From Mesostigma viride (Eukaryota > Streptophyta > Mesostigmatophyceae > Mesostigmatales > Mesostigmataceae): DNA of 64,000 nt. Positions 1 to 11,500 of this stretch are shown here, in pieces. The stretch is taken from NCBI GenBank assembly GCA_009746045.1, contig RPFO01000296.1:883739-947738 (forward strand), in the 5' to 3' direction. The notes below the pieces were generated by a model, which was not told the DNA's origin, did not search any database, and saw nothing but the letters and a program-made list of their open reading frames with translations. Positions within the stretch are counted from its first letter, which is position 1, and the number at the start of each line of letters is the position of its first letter. The position numbers and the translations under genes are program-made.

Positions 1-3000
1 AGGCTCGCATCGAGGCCCCAAACGTGCAGTTGCCCCAGCGCCATGCGCAGCGCGCGCCCTTCCGCGCTCGGCAGCCCGTCCCGCGCCACCTTGCCCTGCG
101 GAGTCGAGTGGCCCCCTTGGCCGTGCCCCGGGTCCCCCCCCGCGGCTGCTGCTGCCGCCGCCGCGTCACCGGCTGCTCCCACGGCCCCTCCCACATGCGC
201 GGACAAGGGATCCGCGGAGCTGATCCCTGGCATCGCGCCAGCAGAGGAATGGCTACCTGTCGAGGAGATGGATTTGTTAGGGGAGGGGGTGGAGGTTGCG
301 CCCGTGTGGAGTCCCGCTGTGGAACCCATGCCCGATGTGGTGGACCCGCCGAATACGGAGGAGCTGATCCCGACCGCCTCGGGGGTCAAGAGGGTCTGGA
401 GGTCGATCTCGAGGACAGCAATCCCGGGGGAAGGGCAGGTCCCGCGAATCGGGCGCATGGGGGCGAGCCAGGAGGCGGCGTTTCCTGTGGCGGATGCGGA
501 GTGGCTGCTCCCGCACGCCACCAAGAAAGGCGCGGAGGGAACCATGGGACAACAAGACCAGCGCGCGGCGACAAGGCACGACAGCAACCATGGAACCGCA
601 AGTAACAAGCAAGCAGCAAGCAACAACCGCAGGCACGGTGAGCAACCGGGTTAGCGAGCGCGGGTGGGCAACAAGGCACGACGAAACAACAATGGGACCG
701 ATCACACGCTACTACGCCAACCCCCCCGGTACGTACAATGCGGCGTATTTACCGTATGATGTGGCGTATTTACCGTACAATACGGCGTATTTACCGTACA
801 ATACGGCGTATTTACCGTACAATACGGCGTATTTACCGTACAATACTGCGTACTAGCTCACACTGGATGAAACAACCACGGGACCGATCATAGTGACATC
901 AACTTCCGATGACAAGGACAGCAACAGCAGCAACAACAACAACACGAGGCGAGATGAGACACGACGGTACCCGTGTGATCCTGTTGTGACTAGGAACGGT
1001 GTGATATTGTTGTGACTAGGAACGGCGTGATATTGTTGTGACTAGGAACGGCGTGACATTGTTGTGACTAGGAACGGTGTGATATTGTTGTGACTAGGAA
1101 CGGTGTGATATTGTTGTGACTAGGAACGGTGTGATATTGTTGTGACTAGGAACCGTGTGATACTAATACAGATCAAGTTTGGGTCCACCCATACGTGGCC
1201 CCCGTTGTGCTTGGTGCCATCAGTGCCAGGTATCGAGCCACCGGTGTGTAGTAACCATGGTTCTAGTGCTAGCCGAGGAAGTCCCATAGGATAGGTCCCA
1301 TGGTATAGGAGGTGAAGTCCCATCCCAACCTACCAATCACTATAAGCACAGAGCGACCACGCGCACCTGGCATCCGCCGGCCCGTGCCATAAAAAAACAC
1401 GTAGACTGCCATCAGGCCTCATCATGGTGCTCCACCTCTGCATTCCCCAAAGCCATGGCCACGCCCACTCTCGGCAGCTCCAGCCCTTCCGGCCGTGTCC
1501 CGCTGACCACCACCACGCAGAGTCCACTACAATCACACAGCTACACTTGTCTCATTGATACAGTGACCACGCGTACCTGGCGTCGGCCGCCCCGTGCCAA
1601 ATGCCAGCATAATGGTACTCCGCCTCGGCATTCCCTGAGAACTTGACCACGCTCGAGTTCCCCGTGGCATCGTGGCGATACAGCAGCCCCCGGGTGCCAC
1701 CACCGACCACCCCTCCTGCGACGCCCATGGCGCTGCTGATGAGCGCCGACGTGTTGCTGCTACCGCTGGGGGTGGGTATCCCCCCGTGACTGCCCATGCG
1801 GCTACTGAGGGCGGCCACGGCGTCGGCGCAGGCCTTGTGAAGCTGGCGGAAGAAGAGGCGTGCGCGGGGGCCGCGGGTGACACGTTCGATGGAGCCCGAG
1901 AGGAGGTCCCACACATAGCTGTGGTTGTGGGAGGGGAGGGGAGGGGGGGGGGGGAATCAGGGAACGGAGGGGGGGAGGGAGAACATGGGTTAGGGGGATC
2001 CAAGGGAAGGAAGTCCCACACGTAGCTGTGGGAAAGGGGGGGGGGGAATGGGGAAATTGGGGGAGACCAAGAGGGGAAGGGGGGGAGGCCATCAAGAGCA
2101 GGGGGGGCAGAAGGGGGATGTCAAACGTGGAGAGGGATTCGCGGGAGGGTGGCAGTGGAAGGAAAAGGGAAGAAAGGATGAGGGTTCAGGGGGGGGGGAA
2201 GAGGGGGGGGGGGGAGACGAAAGGGGAGGGGGGCAATAACGGACTAGCGTTGGGGAGAGAAGGGCGGGTTAAGGGGAGGGGGAAGGGGTTAAGGGGTCTT
2301 AGGGGGGAAAAGGGGGGGCTAAGGGGGGCAAGGGGGGCAAGGTGGGAAAGGTGAGCGACAAAAAGAAGGGGGAAATGGGAAGGGCCTTGGGGTGATGAGA
2401 GATGGGTAGTGGTGATGAGAGATGGGTAGTGGTGGGAAAACTTGGTGTAGCAGAAAGGAGCCCAGGCAGACGTGCTGATGTTGGCAGTGATTGGCAGCAT
2501 GGTAGAGGTGCCGATGTTGACAGTAGCAGGCGGCACGGTAAAGGTGCCGATGTGGACAGTAGCAGGCGGCACGGTAGAGGTGCCGATGTGGACAGTAGCA
2601 GGCGGCACGGTAGAGGTGCCGATGTGGACAGTAGCAGGCGGCACGGTAGAGGTGCCGATGTGGACAGTAGCAGGCGGCACGGTAGACAAAAAAGTTGACC
2701 ATGACAACGACGATGATAAACAAAGCAGGCAGCGGGAATAACCGCGACCAGGAATAGGCAGATAGATAGAGTTGACAGTGCTTAGCTAGAAGCAGGCAGC
2801 GGGAATAACCGCGACCAGGAATAGGCAGATAGATAGAGTTGACAGTGCTTAGCTAGAAGCAGGCAGCGGGAATAACCGCGACCAGGAATAGGCAGATAGA
2901 TAGAGTTGACAGTGCTTAGCTGATACACGTTTGCCAGCATGTGCTTAGCGCTTACATGACATGAGGCCTTGACGGGCGCTTACATACACATCCAGCGTGA

Positions 3001-5509
3001 TGAAGGCAGGGCAGCAAGGACCAGGGATGCCACAGTGGGGAAGCAGGCCGTGATGGGTGTTTTAACGACACACTAGAGTGACCCCGCTGGCTCCGCCCAG
3101 CGCAAATTGGCAGTCCGAACAACCAACCAACCCGCGTCCATCCCGCGTTTTGGTGGTCTGCCCCTGGATTGGGTGTAGCTTGGAGACCCGGCCGCTATTG
3201 GCCCGCTGGCTTTTACCCATTGTGGATCGGTCGGGTACTTGGGGAGCTCCCAATAGTCGGGGAAAGGTGGTAATCCCTAAATTAGTAAAGTAGATCAGGC
3301 ATCATGTGCGGGATATTCAAGGAGCACATAGGTCCAAATGCACAAGCTGCACATCGGAACAAATGCGCAAGAAGCACTTAGGTCCAAGGGGGACATAGGT
3401 CCAAATGCACAAGGAGGGCAGAGGTCCAAATGCACCAGGAGGTACACTGGGTAGGCAAACATGCGGGTAGCTGTGCTCAGCACTGGCACAACATCCGGCA
3501 CGGTACCGGGGGACAAAAGCGGGTAGAGGCAGGTAGGCAGGCAGCTGCTATGTATCTATTACATATCTATTATATATCTATTGTATAGCGAACAAGCAGC
3601 GCTGGTTGCTTACACGACATCCGGCACGGCGCCCTCGCTGCGCGCGCACAAGCAGGCGAGGAACCCGCGCGACGTGTCCCACGCGCACACCGAGGGGGGG
3701 GACACGTGGCCGGGGAAGATGCGCTCCGCCCGCATTGTCTCCAGAGAGACGACCGACACGCTGCGGGGTGGGGTGGAGAAGATAGTTAAAATTACGTGGG
3801 TGGGGTGGCAGAGGCGCAACCGTTTTGAGGAGGGAAGGGCGCAAGTGGGATGCTTTGCTCCCCGAGGCATCACCTCCAGATACGGCTTCGCAGGGCAGCC
3901 CCCTTAAGAAAATGTTGAGAGAGATTACCAACACGCTGCGGGGTAGAGGTGCTAATCAAAAGTAGGGTGGGTGGGTGGGTGGGTGGGTGGGTGGGTGGGT
4001 GGGTGGGTGGGTGGGTGGGTGGGTGGGTGGTGGGTGGGTGGGTGGGTGGGTGGGTGGGTGGGGGGGTGGGTGGGTGGGTGGGTGGGTGGGTGGGTGGGTG
4101 GGTGGGTGGGTGGGTGGGTGGGTGGGATGTGGCGGATGAGAGAGGTATTGTGTGTGCGACCTGCGTGTGAGATCACTCATCCCTTAGCTGGCACCGCCCG
4201 GATCTGCCTGCCTCCATCACTGTCTCTCGTTCATCACTTGCCTGGCATCTCCGCTGATGGCCACAACGCAGGAGCACCATGGGTTTGGCGCACCCAGCGG
4301 GGGTAGGATCAGCTGGGACACCTGCAGGGTGGGGGGCACGCCCACGCCGCACGCAGGAAGACAGGCAAAGCATAAGAGGTGAAGAGGGGAGGAGACACAT
4401 AACGAAAAAAAGCGGGCGGGGGGAGTGAGGGGAAAGGGGACAGGCTTAGCATACAATGGCAGGTTTAGCATACAGGGCAGCTAGGCTCACGTGCCCTAAA
4501 TGTGCAGACCTGCCCAACACATTTAACCCAGACGCTCAAGAGTAAGCAAATGGCCAAAGATGTTTGCCAGTTTGGAAGTAAACGGATTGGCAAATTCAGG
4601 GAATAAACCCCGCAACCCTGCCTCCTTCCCCTTCCCCCTCCAGTAATAGAGCCACTGTCTGGAATCTCTTCGTGTGGTGGCGTACCAACCCCGTCAGCCC
4701 TTACACATCTCCTTGCACTAAGCAAGTGAATCCCATCATGGTGACTCCTATCATGGTGACTCCCATCATGGTGACTCCTATCATGGTGACTCCTATCATG
4801 GTGACTCCCATCATGGTGACTCCTATCATGGTGACTCCCATCATGGTGACTCCTAGCATCAGCAGTGACAAACCAACTGTCTCCAATCTCTTCATGAGGT
4901 TGAGTATCCACCCCATCAGCCCTTACACATCTCCTTGCAGAAAGCAAGCGAATCCTAGCATGGCAACTTCTACACGTACCGGCCCCGCGTGGTGGCGCAG
5001 GATCGCCACCGGCTGCGCGACCGGCCTCCCGTCGAGCACCCACACACAGATCTTCCAGTCAGCGCCGCCTGAGACCACGACCGTGTGCCCACCTGCAAGC
5101 CATGAAGGTAATTGGATGTCCAAGCAAGGGGAGGGGGGTGGGGGGTGGGGTGGGCATCAGGGCGGTGGGTGTGGAATAGTGCGTCAGAAGCAGATGGAGA
5201 TTGGGACAAGGGCGGCGGCAGGGCTTCACATACCAAGCCAAACAAGGCTCCTTCAAGCATGTACCAAGAGGCAACTGCGCTCAAACAACTCACTGAAAGC
5301 TCTTCAATATACCAAGCCAAAGGCAAGGACGGTGCACCCGCCTGGCGATGGGAGAGATGCGTGAACGTTGGGCTAATACTTGCACTCCAGGTGGATCAAG
5401 GAACGAAGCAGCATGATGGACCAAGCAGCGACAGGAGGTAGGAAATGGTGGGGGGCACTGGTCTCCAACACTACCATAACCACCCACTATTATTATTAAC
5501 ATTATTGCT

Positions 5510-5556
<47 letters not shown>

Positions 5557-8500
5557 TATTACGGTTATCATTGGTCTCCGAAACACTTTTGACAACCAAT
5601 TATTATTAGCATTATTGGAAGTAGCCGTAGCAATAGTAATTACTCACCCGCGACGCGTGATGACGCCAAGCAGTGCTCCACCATGCACAACACTGTGCTC
5701 GTGTGAGCAACCAGCGTCTGCAACCGCCGCTCCCCTGGTACCCCCGCCTTGCCCTCCCAGCTGCCCCTTCCCTCGCCAGCCCCATGCCTCCCACCACTGT
5801 CCGAGGAGGCCTCCTTGTCGGCTTGCTTATGCTGGCCGAAACGGGGCACGTACACCATCCGCTTCTGCCCGCCGTCCCCCTTGCCCCCATGCCCATGGCC
5901 TCGCGCATCCCCCCCCCCCCATCACCCGCATGGCAAGGGACCGCGCAGGGGAGGCTCCACACCTCCATCCCGCCGTCCACATACCCCACCACAAGCGAGC
6001 TCGCGACAAATAGGTCCCCATTTACGAACAGGACGCAGGACACCTGGCGCCCCCCTGGGCCACACGGCCCATGGACCCCCTGTGACGGATGGCTTGCCCC
6101 CACTCCGCCGGCGCAATGTGTGACATGCCCACCCACGCTCCTTTCCACCGATGACTTCCACGATTTGGCACCATCCTCCGACCCTCTGCCTCCCCGCATG
6201 TCACCCCCATGGCTATCACTAGCCTCAAGGCCTCCTGTCGTGGCCCTAGTGCCAGATGCCAGTTCCCAGGCCTTCTCCACACGCCACCCATCCGAGAGCC
6301 TCGCCCGCGCGACCAAGCTCGTGCTGGCACCCGCCCCAAGGTCACCCCCTGGCTGTCGTTGGCTCGGCTGGCTGTCCACACCCAGCTCCCCCCGGACTTG
6401 GAACACGGACACGTAGGACTCTGGCCGCTCGTAGGGAGATATAATCTCGTGATGCTGCGAAAGCCCCCTTGCGACGATTGCAAACCCTGCATGGCTGCCA
6501 CCGTGCTCGTCACCACTACCACTAGCGTGAGCCTCCGACCCATCACCGCCCATGAGCTCATCCATGGTGATGCCCGTGTGAACCCGGATCAGGTACGCCT
6601 GCGTGCCGCCCGAGCTTTTATTAGCATCCCCTGACGCTCTCGCGCCGGGGTCCTGCCAGCCTGAAGCCGCCACCACGGCCGAGGCGTCCTGGGAGCCATT
6701 CCCCCTATCGTCCCCGACCGAACCGTTCTCCCCAGCCCCATTCTCCCCAACCCCACTGCTACCACCGTAACTCCCCATTCGGCTGCCACCCGCGTTCCCT
6801 GGGGCACTGCCACGTAGGCCAGCACCGACAGGTACGCTCAACCCCTCCGCTGCCCAGGAGACCGCCCCCCATAAAGCCCCCGTGGCTGGGCCCAACCCCA
6901 GGGACACCCTGGGATCGGGCCCCACGCGTGCGACCACGCAGGGTTGCACGCCGGCCGCAATCTCTTGGGCCGACAGCCTGCTAGTATTCCCTACTGCGCT
7001 GTAAACTGTCGACGACACGGTGGACAGCGTCGATGACTCGGAGTCCTCTGCGCTTGGTTCATTCTCAGGGGCACTCAGAGGGCCAGGGAGGCCAGTTTGA
7101 GGACCACCGGGGTGAGCTGAGCCCGCCCCGGGTGTCCGGTTACCCGGGTCGACCGACCCATCAGCCTGCAGTCGGCCCCCGTGCACGCACGCGCTCAGCC
7201 CGCCAGCCAACGCGACCAGGTCGCTGACATCATAGACTTGGGCGCTGCCATCGGTGAACCACAAGAGGACCGCGTGCGGGCGGCGGGGGGGTGGCGTGTG
7301 GCCTGCGTGGTCCGTAGCACCGTCGCCGCACATCACGTGGGCCTCGGGGATGGACAGGAAGCGGCCACCCGCGAGCAGGGCGGTGCCTTGCGGTTGCGCC
7401 ACCCTGTGGCTGAAGTGGTGGGAGTGGAGGCTACCGGTCTCATGGTGGTCGCTGGCATCTGGGGAATCGTACGGGTCGCCCACGCACAAGGTGGTGAGCA
7501 CGCGCCCGTTGGCAGACGCCTGCGGGTCGAGGGGAGCGAGGGGGGGGACGAGGGAAAGTGCGGGGAGAAGGGGAGATGATGGAAAGTGTGGGGAGAAGGG
7601 GAGATGATGGAAAGTGTGGGGAGAAGGGGAGATGAGGGAACATGTGGTGAGAAGGGATGAGGGAACATGTGGTGAGAAGGGGATGAGGGAACATGTGGTG
7701 AGAAGGGATGAGGGAACATGTGGTGAGAAGGGGATGAGGGAACATGTGGTGAGAAGGGGATGAGGGAACATGTGGTGAGAAGGGATGAGGGAACATGTGG
7801 TGAGAAGGGGATGAGGGAACATGTGGTGAGAAGGGGATGAGGGAACATGTGGTGAGAAGGGGATGAGGGAACATGTGGTGAGAAGGGGGGATGAGGGAAC
7901 ATGTGGTGAGAAGGGGATGAGGGAACATGTGGTGAGAAGGGGATGAGGGAACATGTGGTGAGAAGGGGATGAGGGAACATGTGGTGAGAAGGGATGAGGG
8001 AACATGTGGGGAGAAGGGGATGAGGGAACATGTGGTGAGAAGGGGATGAGGGAACATGTGGTGAGAAGGGATGAGGGAACATGTGGTGAGAAGGGATGAG
8101 GGAACATGTGGTGAGAAGGGGATGAGGGAACATGTGGTGAGAAGGGGATGAGGGAACATGTGGTGAGAAGGGGATGAGGGAACATGTGGTGAGAAGGGGA
8201 GATGAGGGAACATGTGGTGAGAAGGGGATGAGGGAACATGTGGTGAGAAGGGGATGAGGGAACATGTGGTGAGAAGGGATGAGGGAACATGTGGTGAGAA
8301 GGGGAGATGAGGGAACATGTGGTGAGAAGGGGGGATGAGGGAACATGTGGTGAGAAGGGGATGAGGGAACATGTGGTGAGAAGGGGATGAGGGAACATGT
8401 GGTGAGAAGGGGATGAGGGAACATGTGGTGAGAAGGGATGAGGGAACATGTGGTGAGAAGGGATGAGGGAACATGTGGTGAGAAGGGGATGATGGAACAT

Positions 8501-11500
8501 GTGGTGAGAAGGGATGAGGGAACATGTGGTGAGAAGGGATGAGGGAACATGTGGTGAGAAGGGATGAGGGAACATGTGGTGAGAAGGGGATGAGGGAACA
8601 TGTGGGGAGAAGGGGATGAGGGAACATGTGGTGAGAAGGGATGAGGGAACATGTGGTGAGAAGGGATGAGGGAACATGTGGTGAGAAGGGATGAGGGAAC
8701 ATGTGGGGAGAAGGGATGAGGGAACATGTGGTGAGAAGGGATGAGGGAACATGTGGTGAGAAGGGATGAGGGAACATGTGGTGAGAAGGGATGAGGGAAC
8801 ATGTGGTGAGAAGGGATGAGGGAACATGTGGTGAGAAGGGATGAGGGAACATGTGGTGAGAAGGGATGAGGGAACATGTGGTGAGAAGGGATGAGGGAAC
8901 ATGTGGTGAGAAGGGATGAGGGAACATGTGGTGAGAAGGGATGAGGGAACATGTGGTGAGAAGGGATGAGGGAACATGTGGTGAGAAGGGATGAGGGAAC
9001 ATGTGGTGAGAAGGGATGAGGGAACATGTGGTGAGAAGGGATGAGGGAACATGTGGTGAGAAGGGATGAGGGAACATGTGGTGAGAAGGGATGAGGGAAC
9101 ATGTGGTGAGAAGGGATGAGGGAACATGTGGTGAGAAGGGATGAGGGAACATGTGGTGAGAAGGGATGAGGGAACATGTGGTGAGAAGGGATGAGGGAAC
9201 ATGTGGTGAGAAGGGATGAGGGAACATGTGGTGAGAAGGGATGAGGGAACATGTGGTGAGAAGGGATGAGGGAACATGTGGTGAGAAGGGATGAGGGAAC
9301 ATGTGGTGAGAAGGGGGGATGAGGGAAAGAAGGGGAGAAGGGGGGATGAGGGAGAGTGTGGGGAGAAGGGGAGATGAGGGGAAGTGTGGGGAGAAGGGAT
9401 GAGGGAACGTGTGGGGAGAAGGGGGGATGAGGGAAAGTGTGGGGAGAAGGGGGGATGAGGGAGAGTGTGGGGAGAAGGGGGGATGAGGGAAAGTGTGGGG
9501 AGAAGGGGAGATGAGGGAACATGTGGTGAGAAGGGGAGATGAGGGAGAGAAGAAAGGGGATCACGCGAGTTGAGGGGAGGGATGGGGCATGAGGAAAAGA
9601 CAATGTGTGCAGTAGGGGTGAAAGCGTGGGGGGGGAGGAAGGTGTGGGGGGGGAGATAGTCCATCATGAGCGTGTTGAAGTAGGGAAAGAGAGAAAGAAA
9701 AGAGAGAGGATGCCAGTTCAGGGAGGGAGGAGGAGAACGAGAGAGCATGCAGGCGGTAGGGTTGGGCGCAGCGTGGGGTGAGTGCCATGGCCACTGTGTG
9801 TGGGTTCAATCAAGTGCGCATTGCGTAGGTGCTTTTGGAGTCCCTACACAACGTGGGGTAGCAGGGGGGATTGAAAACATATCTTTTCGCTCTTGTATAT
9901 ACGTTCTAACAAAGAGCCCATGAGCCGACCCTGGATCGCCGTTCAGTGCACCCACCCCTCTTACCCTGCAACTGCCACTGGTGCTTCCAAAGCACTTAAA
10001 ACACTTGCGGCATAGTTCAGACTTGCGGCACAAAACTTGCGGAATAGTGAATGAACCGCGGACTACATCGCCCCGTAGCTAGGTCGCCATTATCGTTGAT
10101 GGCGTGCGCCACCAAGGAATGGACGCTGGGTCCCTTGTTCACTACCATGGATGCCCAGCCCCCTCACCCCCCTTATCCTCCCTTTTGAAACCAACCAAAC
10201 TCCCTTGTTACATATACTTGCAACCTCTGGCGTTTCCAAAGCAAACCCTACATACATGCAGGTGCCACTCGTTGCCACTCTCAAAGCACCCACACGATGT
10301 GGGGTAGTCTACGTGAGACGACAGCCGACGTATCCTACTATCTCCACCTCGGGCACTCGCCCCCCTCCCTTGCTGTACAGAATTACCCACCTCCCTCGCT
10401 GAACATGTCTGCATCTTCTACCAGCTGAGTTTCCTTTCCCCCTCAGTTGAAAATTAGGACAGGTCTTTCGTTCCAAGAACATCGTTACCTACCGGCATCC
10501 ATTCATTCCTGCTTGTTGAACTTCCTGCATCGTCTACCAGCGTTTCCCAAGAACACCGTTAATACCTGCAGCTGCCACTGGTGCACGCACAGCGTGAGCA
10601 CCACGCGGCCGTCCGTAGACAGATCCGTCGCCACCATCGGACATGCCGGATGACCCCCCTCGGGCGCCCCAAATAGCCCCTCATGACCACCCACGCGGGC
10701 GCCCTCCCCCGAGTGCCCGCCCAGCACCCTCGGAATGCTCCCGTCCTTGCTGCTGGCGTCCTTGCCGCCATCTCCCCCGGCATCTGGCCCCATCCCTCCG
10801 ATTCCATCAGTGTCCAAGGAACCCCCGTCCTCGTGGGATCGAACTGAGCTATCCCCCGCGTCGGATGCCATCGGCTGCCACTCGCCACTCGCGTTCCGGG
10901 AGATGCCCTCCACAGCCCCGGTCTCCCCTTCCCTAACCTTACTCCCACCCGCGAGCCGGCTCAAGTCCTGGTGGCTGCCCACAACCTTCCGGCCATTGGT
11001 AGCCGCGTCCACCGCAGCGGGGCCGTGGGAGAGGCTCGACGTACGGCCATGCGCAGGCGGGCGCATGGACGGCACCCCCCCCCCAAGGGACCCCCTTTTC
11101 GCTTCCCCTCCTGCTCGACCTCCCCCTCCGCGTTGCTGAGATTCGGCGCCGAGAGGCACCGGGCGGGCGCCTTGATCTTGGCCACCGCCGACGATGACGC
11201 GACAGCTGGCACGCGGCACGCACCGGCCCGGCCGCTAGCATTGGAGCCCTCGGAGATGTAAGGTGTCCGGTAGGCGGTGGAATCCAAGTCGGTGACGTCG
11301 AGCAGTGTTGAGGGGACTCCGGCCCAGATCTTGATGGAGCCGTCAGCAGAGACCGCGACCACCCAGTGGCGGGCACGGCCCTGGAGATCGGGCGCGCTCG
11401 CGCTCCCTGCGATGGGCTGCGCCCATTTGATTGCGGTGGCTTCGATCATGGTCGGGCCGGTGGGGTTGTGGTGTTTCGGGGAGGCGGGAATGGTGGAATC

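Noticed and set aside
3966-4128. GGGT arrays as internal telomere tracts
   Set aside because: Green algal telomere units contain TTTAGGG or TTTTAGGG; pure GGGT lacks the TTA part, and the arrays are intronic.
5890-5960. A 60-bp mini-intron in WDR7 exon 4 instead of a frame break at the C12 run
   Set aside because: The available GT and AG give incompatible phases (1 against 0), whereas one base at the homopolymer restores the reading.
5612-9748. A 1,378-codon minus ORF
   Set aside because: Its first two thirds are the 25-26 bp minisatellite, open in all three minus frames; only the part from 7519 down to 5648 is a real exon of the WDR7-like gene.
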